A stretch of 64,000 bases of DNA from Acidovorax sp. FHTAMBA (GCF_038958875.1 NZ_CP152407.1:4652501-4716500), one strand, 5' to 3'; shown: positions 49,033 to 57,490, counted from the stretch's first letter. Notes: generated by a model from the letters alone, not told the origin. A program made the numbers and translations.

Positions 49033-50007
49033 ATGGGTGAATTCGACCTCATCGCACGCCACTTCACGCGCCCCGTGCGCCGCGCCGTCCTCGGCGTGGG
49101 GGACGACTGCGCGCTGCTGGCGCCCACGCCCGGCATGCAGCTGGCGATCTCCAGCGACATGCTGGTGGAAGGCCGCCACTTCTTTGCCGACGTGGACCCC
49201 GAAGCCCTGGGCCACAAGGCGCTGGCCGTGAACCTGTCGGACCTGGCCGCCTGCGGTGCGCGGCCGCTGGCGTTCACGCTGGCCTTGTCGCTGCCGCGCG
49301 TGGATGACCCGTGGTTGGCCGGGTTTGCGCGCGGCATGTGGGCGCTGGCCGATGCCCATGGCTGCGAACTCATAGGGGGTGACACCACGCAGGGCCCGCT
49401 CAACATCTGCATCACCGTGCTGGGCGAGGTGCCCACCGGCCAGGCCCTGCTGCGCAGCGGCGCCCGGCCAGGCGATGACATCTATGTGAGCAGCACGCTG
49501 GGCGATGCGCGGCTGGCGCTGGAAGCCCTGCTGGGCCACATCACCCTGCCTCCCGATCTGCTGGCCCGCGCACGCCAGCGGCTGGAGCGCCCCACCCCGC
49601 GCGTGGCCCTGGGCCTGGCCCTGCGCGGCGTGGCCAGCAGCGCGATGGATCTGAGCGACGGCCTGCTGGGCGACCTGTCGCACATCCTCAAGGCGTCCGG
49701 GGTGGGCGCGCAGATCGACACCCACAGCACTTCAAATTTAATAGCTGTCAGCGCTTATCCAGAAAGCGCTAGAGCCCAGTTTGATCCTGAATTCATCCGC
49801 CAATGCACCCTGGCGGGTGGCGACGACTACGAGTTGGCCTTTACCGCACCGCCCGCGCAACGTGACGCGGTGGCGGCGGCATCCCGCACCAGCGGCACGC
49901 CAGTCACCCGCATCGGCACCGTGCTGGCCGAACGCGGCCTGCAGCTGGTGGACGCGCAGGGCCAGCCGGTGGACAACCGCTACGCATCGTTTGACCATTT
50001 TCGATAG
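49033..50007 (+). CDS. thiL: Thiamine-monophosphate kinase
   Basis: This 324-residue AIR-synthase-fold kinase makes thiamine diphosphate. Motifs: GVGDDCALL, SSDMLVEGRHF, NLSDLAACGARP, GGDTTQG, AMDLSDGLLGDL, GGDDYELAFT. An R1 repeat is embedded at about residues 233-253 (HSTSNLIAVSAYPESARAQ), between the SDGL motif and the GGDDYE motif, in open frame. It is usually next to pgpA, which here lies 4.7 kb away. Confidence 0.95.
   Translation: MGEFDLIARHFTRPVRRAVLGVGDDCALLAPTPGMQLAISSDMLVEGRHFFADVDPEALGHKALAVNLSDLAACGARPLAFTLALSLPRVDDPWLAGFARGMWALADAHGCELIGGDTTQGPLNICITVLGEVPTGQALLRSGARPGDDIYVSSTLGDARLALEALLGHITLPPDLLARARQRLERPTPRVALGLALRGVASSAMDLSDGLLGDLSHILKASGVGAQIDTHSTSNLIAVSAYPESARAQFDPEFIRQCTLAGGDDYELAFTAPPAQRDAVAAASRTSGTPVTRIGTVLAERGLQLVDAQGQPVDNRYASFDHFR
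49731..49790. repeat. R1 dispersed repeat, copy 7 (inside thiL)
   Basis: In minus orientation, core GCGCTTTCTGGATAAGCGCT followed by GACAGCTATTAAATT, encoding about residues 233-253 of ThiL. AT-rich flanks contrast sharply with the gene around it. Confidence 0.7.
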
Positions 50008-50084
50008 CGGGCAGCCGGGACTGGCGGGCTTCGCAGCGACTTTTTTTGCAAAGCATGAATCCTTTTGCGAAACCCGCCGCTCTT

Positions 50085-50120
50085 GATGGATGAGGCGCCT
50101 GTGTTGGCGCCTCATCCATC
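50085..50120. promoter_or_regulatory. Perfect 15-bp inverted repeat before the DUF2892-sigma operon
   Basis: GATGGATGAGGCGCC and its exact complement flank a 6-base loop (TGTGTT). The structure ends 21 bases before the DUF2892 ATG and just before its ribosome-binding site (CAGGAG). It may be an operator, an RNA stem controlling translation, or the thiL terminator; no U-run follows it on either strand. Confidence 0.7.
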
Positions 50121-50141
50121 CACCTCAGGAGCTTTTTCACC

Positions 50142-50345
50142 ATGCTGTACCGCAAAAACATCACCCGCCCCGAAAGCCTGGTCCGCATCGTCGCCGGGCT
50201 GGCCCTCATCGCCGTCAGCCAGGCATGGCTGGGCGTCACACCGATCGGCCTCGTTCTGGCGGCATCAGGTGCGGTGGGCATCGTGACTGGCGTCTTTGGT
50301 TACTGCCCCGCCTGCGCCATGGTGGGCCGAAAGCCCCTGAAATGA
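50142..50345 (+). CDS. DUF2892 small membrane protein
   Basis: This 67-residue protein has the family start (MLYRKNITRPESLVRIVAGLALIA) and two hydrophobic helices. It ends with a Cys pair (YCPACAMVG), as in the YgaP membrane domain but without a rhodanese part. It overlaps the sigma factor start by 4 bp (ATGA). Co-translation suggests an accessory or regulatory partner of the sigma factor, which is not established. Confidence 0.85.
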   Translation: MLYRKNITRPESLVRIVAGLALIAVSQAWLGVTPIGLVLAASGAVGIVTGVFGYCPACAMVGRKPLK

Positions 50346-50905
50346 CCCATGCCCCGGCCACCGTGGCCCAGCTGCTGCCCGCCGCGCGCAGCGGCGATGC
50401 CATGGCGATGGAACAGCTGCTGCGCCTGACCCGTCCCGACATCCGCCGTTATGCGCTGCGCCACTGCGCGGCCACCGCAGCCACCGACGACGTGGTGCAG
50501 GAAGCCCTCATCATCGTCTACCGCCGCGTGGGTGCGCTGCGCGAGGTGGCTGCCTTTGGCGGCTGGGTGGTGCGCATCGTGCAGCGGCTGTGCATGCGCC
50601 CGGCACTGGCCTGGCTCAAGAGCGAGCCACTGGCGCAGGTGGAAGATGCCCTGGCCTGGTCACACCGGCCCGACCACGAACTGCGCCACGACCTGGCCCT
50701 GGCCATTGATTCGTTGCCGCCGCTGTACAGGGAGGCGCTCCTGCTGCGCGACTTTGAGGAGCTGACGATTGAGGAGATGAGCGAACGCCTGGGCACCACG
50801 CGCGAGGCGGCCAAGAGCCGGTTGCACCGGGCGCGTTGCCTGGTGCGGGAGTATCTTGTGCAGCCCACCTATCCCGATGCCGAACAACCTGATCAAAAAC
50901 GATAG
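50342..50905 (+). CDS. ECF-type RNA polymerase sigma factor
   Basis: This 187-residue sigma70-family protein has region 2 (about 25-90, DDVVQEALIIVYRRVGALREVAAFGGWVVRI) and region 4 (about 120-165, LPPLYREALLLRDFEELTIEEMSERLGTTREAAKSRLHRAR). No typical anti-sigma gene follows; the coupled DUF2892 protein is the only partner in the operon. The last codons (DQKR) are supplied by an R1 repeat. Confidence 0.9.
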   Translation: MTHAPATVAQLLPAARSGDAMAMEQLLRLTRPDIRRYALRHCAATAATDDVVQEALIIVYRRVGALREVAAFGGWVVRIVQRLCMRPALAWLKSEPLAQVEDALAWSHRPDHELRHDLALAIDSLPPLYREALLLRDFEELTIEEMSERLGTTREAAKSRLHRARCLVREYLVQPTYPDAEQPDQKR

Positions 50906-50951
50906 CTGCCAGCGCTTATCAGGCAAGCGTTAGACGCCTTTTTGGCTTGAA
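50889..50951. repeat. R1 dispersed palindromic repeat, copy 8
   Basis: Minus-oriented copy: ACGCTTGCCTGATAAGCGCT then GGCAGCTATCGTTTTTGATC. It lies at the 3' end of the sigma-factor gene, overlaps its last codons and faces the convergent 51062-51532 gene. Confidence 0.78.
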
Positions 50952-51061
50952 TTGACCATGGCGCATGGCAGCCAGTGCACCGCGAAAGCCGCACCCGCCG
51001 CAGGATTCAGGCGGTGTACGGCTTTCTGGCGGCGGGGCGCCCCCGGTGCTGTCGGCACGCG

Positions 51062-51532
51062 CTAAGCACGCTCGGGCTGCGGCTGGCCACGCACAACGAA
51101 GTGGCGCGAGAACCCCAGGGGCCGGCTCACCCCGGTGGGTTCTGAAAGCAGCGGCACGCGAAAGCCCGGCTCGGGCAGCACCTGCACGCTCCAGTCGGTA
51201 CCGCCAATAAAGCGAAACCGCACGGTGTCCGGCTCGGCGGCATCGAGCAACGAAAAAGACCCGGTCGAATACATGCCGCCCACCGTTGCGGAGTCCAGCA
51301 GGTTCAGCTGGGCGTCCAGCAGGTGGATGTGAAGGAGCTCCTCAAACGGCGTGTCGTCGGTGGTGAACAGCAGCATGAACGACTGCCACTGCGCCGCGGC
51401 TTCCAGCACCGCGCCAGCCACCTGGCGGCCCGTGGCCTGGCCATTGCGCAGAATTTCACTGACAGGTTCTGCACCGTCCGGGCGATTGGGGATGCGTGCC
51501 AGAGACACATCTGTGGATGAGAGGATTTGCAT
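51062..51532 (-). CDS. Unrecognised soluble protein, possible partner of the glycine-zipper protein
   Basis: This 156-residue protein has no signal peptide and no membrane segment. It shows mixed alpha/beta composition with DTPFEELLHIHLLDAQLNLLDS and RFRFIGGTDWSVQVLPEPG; no family recognised. It starts at ATG 51532, 17 bp after the stop of the upstream glycine-zipper gene, so the two probably form one transcript. A neutralising or chaperone partner is a hypothesis based only on position. Confidence 0.65.
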   Translation of the reverse strand: MQILSSTDVSLARIPNRPDGAEPVSEILRNGQATGRQVAGAVLEAAAQWQSFMLLFTTDDTPFEELLHIHLLDAQLNLLDSATVGGMYSTGSFSLLDAAEPDTVRFRFIGGTDWSVQVLPEPGFRVPLLSEPTGVSRPLGFSRHFVVRGQPQPERA

Positions 51533-51549
51533 GACGGAGCCTCTCCCGG

Positions 51550-52248
51550 TCACCAGAAAAAGTCCACGCCGAACGCGGCCAGCGCCCCGCCCACAAACGC
51601 CCCCACGGTGACGCACACGGGCGCACCGGGGCCACAGGCCAGGCCCGCCAGCGCGCCACCCGCGATGCCGCCGCCAATGCCCGCGCCCGTCACCGCCAGT
51701 TCGCGGCGTGCAGCGCCGGCCTTGTCTTCTGCGCTGGCCACGGAGTACACCGACAAGGCGATGGACACCACCAGCAGCCCCCGCCCCGCGCGCGAGAGGT
51801 TGCGCATGGTGGCGGTGACCCGCGGGTTGGACGTGCCGGCGGACCGCACGATCTCGGCATACACCGCGTTCTGCTGGGTGGGCGACAGGCGGTTGAAGTC
51901 CGCGGAGACACCGTACAACTGCTGCGTCTTGCGCGCGATCAGCTCGTTGAGCGACTTGCCTTCGCGCTTGAGCCGCTCGGCCATCGCGCGGCCCACCGGG
52001 GTGCTGCGGCCGCGAATGACTTCCATGATGACGTTGCGCGTCTCCTGTGCCTGCTGTGCGGCTTGCGCCCAGGTCATGCGGCCGCTGGTGACCTGGCCGC
52101 GCAACTCGTTCGCCATCGCCTGAATCTGCCGGGAATAGGCCTGCCGCGCGGTGGCGTCGATCGTCAGGTGGGTGCCGGCATTGGCAATCTCGAACTCCAG
52201 CGCCCGGATGGCGGAATCAAAGGCACTTTTGTCATCGGTGTCCTGCAC
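51550..52248 (-). CDS. Glycine-zipper membrane-active protein, candidate effector
   Basis: This 232-residue protein has a charged helical N-terminal half (to about 160) and a hydrophobic segment (RGLLVVSIALSVYSVAS). A glycine-zipper hairpin follows (GAGIGGGIAGGALAGLACG and VTVGAFVGGALAAFGVDFFW) at the extreme C-terminus. No signal peptide. The layout resembles pore-forming antibacterial effectors, but no secretion marker is visible and the match is by architecture only. GTG 52248 is chosen because GGGAGA precedes it by 6 bases; the ATG at 52335 has no such site. Confidence 0.6.
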   Translation of the reverse strand: MQDTDDKSAFDSAIRALEFEIANAGTHLTIDATARQAYSRQIQAMANELRGQVTSGRMTWAQAAQQAQETRNVIMEVIRGRSTPVGRAMAERLKREGKSLNELIARKTQQLYGVSADFNRLSPTQQNAVYAEIVRSAGTSNPRVTATMRNLSRAGRGLLVVSIALSVYSVASAEDKAGAARRELAVTGAGIGGGIAGGALAGLACGPGAPVCVTVGAFVGGALAAFGVDFFW

Positions 52249-52400
52249 GCGTTGTCTCCCAAATATTGGTGGGCCTAGGGGGTGAGCGGGATCGCTGCCC
52301 GCGGCGGCTTTTTTAAACGCTGTGGCCCGCGCCACCGCGCATTTACCGCCAGGAAATGGTTACAAGACGTTGGGCGGCGGGGCCCGCCTCCGAAGGCTGC

Positions 52401-52418
52401 GGCGCTGCACGCAGCGCC
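52401..52418. promoter_or_regulatory. Palindrome between divergent genes
   Basis: GGCGCTGC and GCAGCGCC face each other with two bases between, within the 225-bp gap separating the glycine-zipper gene (leftward) and the MuiA-like gene (rightward). Possible operator; the only regular structure noticed in the gap. Confidence 0.3.
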
Positions 52419-52473
52419 AGCGCGTTGATCGGCTGCTAGCATCCATGCCTCTCTGCGCACCCAGGAGCCGCTC

Positions 52474-54126
52474 TTGACCGCCACCCCTGCCCCCTCTGCC
52501 GCGCCGCCCTGCCCGGCGCTTGCCTGCCTCGCGCTGCTTCTTCTGGCCGCATGGCCCGCCCACGCCCAGGACACCTCGCGCATTGCCCGCGTTACCGTCT
52601 ACCCCGGCAGTGCCACGGTGGAGCGCGTGGCCCGGGTGCCTGCGGGCGCACGCAGCCTCACGCTGGCCTGCCTGCCCGCGTCGCTGGATGCGCAAAACCT
52701 GCAGATCAACGCCGACCCTGCCGTGCGCGTGGGCGAGTTCAACGTGCTGACCGAAGACCGCGATGTGGTGAGCGCCTGCGCCAGCCCGCTGGACGGTCGC
52801 ATCCGCGAGCTGGAAGACCAGATTGCCGGCGTGAAGGCCGAGGCCTCGGCGCTGCAGCTGGTGCAGGGCTACCTGCGCAGCGTGGCCCAGGCGGGCCCGG
52901 GCGAAGAAACCGCCACCACCCCCCGCACGGCCAGCCCCGCACCCGCACAGATCACGGCCACCGCCGACGTGCTGCGCAAGTCGGGCCACGAGAGCTTTGC
53001 GCGTGCGCACCAGCTGGCGCGCAAGCAGGAGGCGCTGGAGCTGGCCTTGAAGCCCCTGGTGGCCGAGCGTGACCGCGTGGCCAGCCAGCGCGCACGGGTG
53101 GTGTCGGTCACCATTAACCTGGCTGCCGAGCGTGAGGCCGAGCTGCGCGTGTCCTACCAGGTGCGCGGCCCCGGCTGGCAGCCCAGCTACCGCGCCACGC
53201 TGGACGCAGAAAAGTCCACCCTGCTGATCGAGCGGCAGGCACTGGTGGCGCAAAACAGCGGCGAGGACTGGTCGAGCGTGCAGCTCACGCTTTCCACCGG
53301 CCAGCCCGGGCGCACCACTGCAGGCCGCCTGCCGCGCGCCTGGACGCTGGATGTGGCCCCGCCCCCGCAGCCCGTGGCCGCGCCCGCACCTGCGATGGCC
53401 ATGGCCCCCGCGCCATCCACCCTGGCGCGCACACGCGGCGCGGCGGAGCAGGAGTCAATGCCCACCTTCGACGTGGGCACGCTCGACAAGGGCTTTGCCA
53501 CCGAGTTTTCCGTGCCGCAGCGCATCTCTGTGCCGTCCAGCGGCCAGCGCGTGACGCTGGCGCTGGGCAACCACACGGCCCCCGCCACGCTGATCACCCG
53601 CACCGCTCCGGCGGTGGAAGAGGCCGCCTACCTGGTGGCCCAGATTGCGCAGCCGCCTGGCGTGTGGCCCGCCGGGCCGGCGGGGCTGTACCGCGACGGC
53701 GCATTCGTCGGCAATGGCCGCATCGACTTCGGCACGCCCAGCGCGGGCGCCCCGGCGGGCAGCAGCAGCCTCTCGTTTGGCCGCGATGAACTGGTGACCG
53801 TGCGCGCAGAGCCGGTGCAGGACCTGACGGGCAGCGCGGGGTTCACCGGCGCCCGCACCGAACGCACCACACGCCGCGCCTACAGCGTGGACAACCGCCA
53901 CAAAACCGGGATCACGCTGCAGGTGCTGCACGCCGCGCCGGTGTCGCGCAACGAGAAGATCGAGGTTGAATCCCGCTACCAGCCCCAGCCCACCGACACA
54001 GCCTGGAACCGCAGCCCCGGCACCGTAGCCTGGCAGCAGAGCCTGGCGGCGGGGGCCACGGCCCAGTTCAGTGCCGAGCACACCATCCGCTACCCCAAAG
54101 ACATCGAACTGCTGGAGCGCCAGTGA
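52474..54126 (+). CDS. Secreted DUF4139/MuiA-family protein
   Basis: This 550-residue protein has a signal peptide (ACLALLLLAAWPAHA, cleavage about 31). An N-terminal DUF4140 domain follows (RVTVYPGSATVERVARVPAGARSLTL), then a helical spacer with coiled coil, and a DUF4139 domain (LRVSYQVRGPGWQPSYRATLD; NSGEDWSSVQLTLSTGQPG; FSVPQRISVPSSGQRVTLALG). Function unknown; the name comes from mucoidy-inhibitor-like proteins. TTG start with AGGAG 7 bases before it; no closer ATG is available. Confidence 0.85.
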   Translation: MTATPAPSAAPPCPALACLALLLLAAWPAHAQDTSRIARVTVYPGSATVERVARVPAGARSLTLACLPASLDAQNLQINADPAVRVGEFNVLTEDRDVVSACASPLDGRIRELEDQIAGVKAEASALQLVQGYLRSVAQAGPGEETATTPRTASPAPAQITATADVLRKSGHESFARAHQLARKQEALELALKPLVAERDRVASQRARVVSVTINLAAEREAELRVSYQVRGPGWQPSYRATLDAEKSTLLIERQALVAQNSGEDWSSVQLTLSTGQPGRTTAGRLPRAWTLDVAPPPQPVAAPAPAMAMAPAPSTLARTRGAAEQESMPTFDVGTLDKGFATEFSVPQRISVPSSGQRVTLALGNHTAPATLITRTAPAVEEAAYLVAQIAQPPGVWPAGPAGLYRDGAFVGNGRIDFGTPSAGAPAGSSSLSFGRDELVTVRAEPVQDLTGSAGFTGARTERTTRRAYSVDNRHKTGITLQVLHAAPVSRNEKIEVESRYQPQPTDTAWNRSPGTVAWQQSLAAGATAQFSAEHTIRYPKDIELLERQ

Positions 54127-54215
54127 AGCCGAAGGCCCGCGGCGCCGCGCCAGGGCCCCCGCCGCTCGGTCACAATCCCCCTGCCCCGGCTCCTGGGGCA
54201 GGAGCCCCACCCGCC

Positions 54216-54692
54216 ATGAGCTACCAGCACATTCTTGTTGCCGTTGACGGCAGCCCTACATCCGGCCACGCCATCTCCCAGGCCACGGCCCTGGCGCATG
54301 CCACAGGCGGCCGCATCCGCCTGCTGAACGTGATGGACCCCGTCGCCCACATCAGCGGCTTCGAGCGACCCGAGGTGTACCGCCAGGAAGTACTGCCGCG
54401 CCTGCAGCAAGCGGGCGAGGCACTGTTGCAGCAGGCCCGGGCACAGGTGGCAGAGTGCGGCGTGCCCGTGGACACGGCGCTCATCGAGAACCTCGACGCC
54501 CGCGTCGCACAGATCGTGGTGGACCACGCACGGGCCTGGGGCGCTGACCTCATCGTGCTGGGCACCCATGGGCGCCGGGGCCTCGCGCGCGTGCTGATGG
54601 GCAGCGATGCCGAGCAGATCGCCCGCACCGCGTCCGTGCCGGTGCTGCTGGTGCGCACGCCCGAGCCCGCCGCCCCGCGCGCCGGCACCTGA
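54216..54692 (+). CDS. Universal stress protein UspA family
   Basis: This 158-residue single UspA domain has the N-terminal HILVAVDGSPTSGHA and the ATP-binding signature GTHGRRGLARVLMGSDAEQIARTASVPVLLV, suggesting an ATP-binding member. Part of the block between thiL and pgpA. ATG 54216 preceded by GGAG. Confidence 0.93.
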   Translation: MSYQHILVAVDGSPTSGHAISQATALAHATGGRIRLLNVMDPVAHISGFERPEVYRQEVLPRLQQAGEALLQQARAQVAECGVPVDTALIENLDARVAQIVVDHARAWGADLIVLGTHGRRGLARVLMGSDAEQIARTASVPVLLVRTPEPAAPRAGT

Positions 54693-54714
54693 CCCACGCC
54701 GTGCCCTCAATCCC

Positions 54715-55248
54715 ATGATGCCCCTGCCCCAACCACCCGAACCCGCGGCACTGCCCCCCCTGCGCCCCAACGTGCGCTTTTTGCTGGCGCACCCGGCCCA
54801 TTTCATTGCCCTGGGCTTTGGCGCGGGCATGTCGCGCATTGCGCCGGGCACCGTGGGCACGCTGTGGGCCTGGCTGAGCTACCTCGCGCTGCAGCAGTGG
54901 CTGTCGCCCCTGCAGATGGGCCTGCTGATTGCGGCAAGCACAGTGGTGGGCTGGTGGGCCTGCACCACCACCGCCCGCCACATGCGGGTGGCCGACCCCG
55001 GCAGCATCGTGTGGGACGAGGTGGTGGCCTTCTGGCTGGTGCTGTGGCTGGCCATGCCCATGGGTTTCTCGGGCCAGCTCGCGGTGTTCGCCCTGTTCCG
55101 CATCTTCGATGCCGCCAAGCCCGGCCCGGTGGGCTGGGCCGACGGCCTGTTCAAGGGCTTTGGCTGGCGCGGCGGCTGGGGTATCTTGTGGGACGACTTT
55201 GTGGCAGCCTTCTGCACGCTGCTGGTCGTGGCACTGTGGAGGTTTTGA
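54715..55248 (+). CDS. pgpA: Phosphatidylglycerophosphatase A
   Basis: This 177-residue inner-membrane lipid phosphatase makes phosphatidylglycerol. The PgpA core GFGAGMSRIAPGTVGTLWAW, GSIVWDEVVAFWLVL and FRIFDAAKPGPVGWAD are present with about four hydrophobic segments. ATG 54715 or 54718 are equally possible. It overlaps pncC by one base, and would normally follow thiL. Confidence 0.94.
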   Translation: MMPLPQPPEPAALPPLRPNVRFLLAHPAHFIALGFGAGMSRIAPGTVGTLWAWLSYLALQQWLSPLQMGLLIAASTVVGWWACTTTARHMRVADPGSIVWDEVVAFWLVLWLAMPMGFSGQLAVFALFRIFDAAKPGPVGWADGLFKGFGWRGGWGILWDDFVAAFCTLLVVALWRF

Positions 55249-55775
55249 TGACGGTCACTTCACTATCAAAAAGTGAGCTAGTCGCGCTTGATGCACAAGC
55301 GCTAGAGGCCAATTTGACTCAAATTTCCCTGCGGCTGATCCAGCAAGGCCACATGCTGGCCACCGCCGAAAGCTGCACGGGCGGCATGATCGCCGCGGCT
55401 TGCACCGACCTGCCCGGCGCCAGCACCTGGTTTGAGCGCGGCTTTGTCACCTACTCCAACGCCGCCAAGGCCGACATGCTGGGCGTGCCCGCAGCGCTCA
55501 TTGAACAGGAAGGCGCCGTGAGCGAGGCCGTGGCCCGCGCCATGGCCGATGGCGCACTCCTGCATTCGCAAGCCCAGGTCAGCCTGGCCGTGACCGGCGT
55601 CGCGGGCCCACTGGGCGGCAGCGACGCCAAGCCCGTGGGCATGGTGTGGTTCGCCTGGTGCGTGAATGGCGAAACCCACAGCGAAATGCAGCACTTCCCG
55701 GGCGACCGCGCCACCATCCGGGCCGCCACCGTGCGGTATGCGTTGCAGCGGCTGCTGGCATTTTTGCTGGGCTGA
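55248..55775 (+). CDS. pncC: CinA C-terminal/PncC nicotinamide-nucleotide amidohydrolase
   Basis: This 175-residue CinA-C domain protein deamidates NMN to NaMN in pyridine recycling. The catalytic region AESCTGGMIAAACTDLPGAS is intact, with TGVAGPLGGSDAKPVG. There is no N-terminal CinA molybdopterin-like domain. An R1 repeat encodes about residues 5-25, giving an N-terminal extension (SLSKSELVALDAQ) before the conserved core at about residue 30. Overlaps pgpA by one base. Confidence 0.92.
   Translation: MTVTSLSKSELVALDAQALEANLTQISLRLIQQGHMLATAESCTGGMIAAACTDLPGASTWFERGFVTYSNAAKADMLGVPAALIEQEGAVSEAVARAMADGALLHSQAQVSLAVTGVAGPLGGSDAKPVGMVWFAWCVNGETHSEMQHFPGDRATIRAATVRYALQRLLAFLLG
55261..55322. 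repeat. R1 dispersed repeat, copy 9 (inside pncC)
   Basis: Minus-oriented, degenerate core (AGCGCTTGTGCATCAAGCGC with AT-rich flanks). It encodes the N-terminal extension of PncC right after the start codon. Confidence 0.55.
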
Positions 55776-55832
55776 GCCGCCCCGCCCCGCAGCGGGCCCC
55801 GGTGTAGCATGGCGCCCTTGCCAAGGACCCTC

Positions 55833-56321
55833 ATGCACCCCAACGCCCAGACCCTGCACCGCTTCTACACCGCCTTCGCGCAGCTGGACCACGCCACCAT
55901 GGTCGCCTGCTATGCGCCCGACGCCAGGTTTGACGACGAGGCCTTTTCCCTGAATGGCCGCGACCAGATCGGCGGCATGTGGCGCATGCTGTGCACCGTC
56001 ACCAAAAAGCCCGGCGCGGCCGAGCACTGGAAGCTCACGTTCAGCGGTATCGAAGCCGACGCGGCCGGCGGGAAGGCGCACTGGGAGGCGCACTACCTCT
56101 TCAGCGCCACGGGGCGCAAGGTGCACAACATCATCGACGGCACCTTCACCTTCACGCCCGACGGGCTGATCGCCACCCACCGCGACCGGTTCAGCTTCTG
56201 GCGCTGGGCACGGCAGGCGCTGGGGGCGCCGGGGCTGCTGCTGGGCTGGTCGCCCTCGCTCAAGCGCAAGGTGCGGAGTACGGCGGCGGGGAATTTAAAG
56301 AAGTTTCTGGCGCAGGGGTGA
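55833..56321 (+). CDS. SnoaL/NTF2-like protein
   Basis: This 162-residue cone-fold protein begins TLHRFYTAFAQLDHATMVACYAPDARFDD, typical of SnoaL-like ketosteroid-isomerase-fold proteins. The rest, WKLTFSGIEADAAGG and HNIIDGTFTFTPDGLI, continues the fold. No known active site; substrate unknown. ATG 55833 has AAGGA upstream. It is the last gene before the island boundary. Confidence 0.82.
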   Translation: MHPNAQTLHRFYTAFAQLDHATMVACYAPDARFDDEAFSLNGRDQIGGMWRMLCTVTKKPGAAEHWKLTFSGIEADAAGGKAHWEAHYLFSATGRKVHNIIDGTFTFTPDGLIATHRDRFSFWRWARQALGAPGLLLGWSPSLKRKVRSTAAGNLKKFLAQG

Positions 56322-56478
56322 GAGGGCGCCGAGCGTCAGTAGTCGGCCACAACCGGTCCTTCGGGAAGTGCCGGAGAATCCTCTCTCCTAAACAGGTAAT
56401 TTAGGTTTTCAGTCAAAGAGGCGCGCTCAATCTTCAGCGTGACTTAGCCACAAGCAGACGTTCGTGAAGGAACTCGAG

Positions 56479-57483
56479 ATGAAGGAGCTCACACAGGGGG
56501 TGGTCGAGGGGGTGGGCCGACAAGCGCGGCTCGACCGACCGACCTTTGATCCTGAACTGCGCGCAGGCTTGGCGATCGTGGGCGGAATGTTCCCGCCGAC
56601 TGTGACCAGCGACCTGATCGACTTCATGCGGGTGTCCTACGCAGGGCCGCCTCTCGAAACGCTGATCGGCGGGCGAAACATCCGCTGCGAGGAACGCGTC
56701 TTCGAGGGTTACGAGGGTCACCCTCTCAAGGCGTCCGTCTTCCGTCACGAGCGTGCCTCCGGGCAGCGCCCCGGTGTGCTTTTCGTGCATTCCGGGGGTC
56801 TGATGTTCGGCGATCGGTTCAGTGGGTTGGACCGGATGATCGATTTCGTCGAACAGCTGGGCGTCGTGCTCGTGTCGATCGAGTACCGCCTGGCGCCAGA
56901 GTATCGCGATCCTTATCCGCGGGAAGATGTGTACGCGGCGCTGGAATGGATGGCATTGCATGCGGAGTCGCTCGGCGTGCGCCTCGATCGCCTGCTGATT
57001 GCGGGCGCCAGCGCAGGGGGAGGTTTGGCGGCCGGTGCAGCCCTCGCGGCGCGCGATAGGGGCGGTCCCCGCCTGTGCGGGCAGCTGCTCGACTACCCCA
57101 TGCTGGACGACCGCGGCATCACGAAGTCCACGCTTCAGTTCGATGGCATCGGCGTCTGGGATCGCGTGAGCAACGAGACCGGCTGGGGCGCGCTGCTTGG
57201 CGAAGCGCGCGGTGGTCCGGATGTGTCGCCGTATGCCGCGCCAGCTCGTGCAACTGAGCTTTGCGACCTGCCGCCCGCGTTTCTCGACGTCGGTAGCGCC
57301 GAGATATTTCGCGACGAAACCGTGGCCTATGCGGACGCCTTGTGGAATGCCGGCGGGCAGGCCGAGCTTCACGTGTGGCCGGGTGGGTTCCATGCGTTCG
57401 ACATCTTCGCGCCGCATACCGCACTGTCACGTGGAATGATCGCCACGCGCAGTGCATGGATGTCGCGCGTGTTGGGCGATTGA
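56479..57483 (+). CDS. Alpha/beta hydrolase of the hormone-sensitive-lipase type
   Basis: This 334-residue esterase-like hydrolase has the oxyanion motif in the form HSGG (His104), nucleophile Ser178 (GASAGGG), Asp270 (DVGSAEIFRD) and His305 (GGFHAFD). Acts on short-chain esters in the family; the substrate here is unknown. ATG 56479 has AAGGA upstream; the GTG at 56464 is an alternative. Base composition and codons are less GC3-biased than core genes, suggesting transfer. First gene of the island. Confidence 0.88.
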   Translation: MKELTQGVVEGVGRQARLDRPTFDPELRAGLAIVGGMFPPTVTSDLIDFMRVSYAGPPLETLIGGRNIRCEERVFEGYEGHPLKASVFRHERASGQRPGVLFVHSGGLMFGDRFSGLDRMIDFVEQLGVVLVSIEYRLAPEYRDPYPREDVYAALEWMALHAESLGVRLDRLLIAGASAGGGLAAGAALAARDRGGPRLCGQLLDYPMLDDRGITKSTLQFDGIGVWDRVSNETGWGALLGEARGGPDVSPYAAPARATELCDLPPAFLDVGSAEIFRDETVAYADALWNAGGQAELHVWPGGFHAFDIFAPHTALSRGMIATRSAWMSRVLGD

Positions 57484-57490
57484 GGACTGT

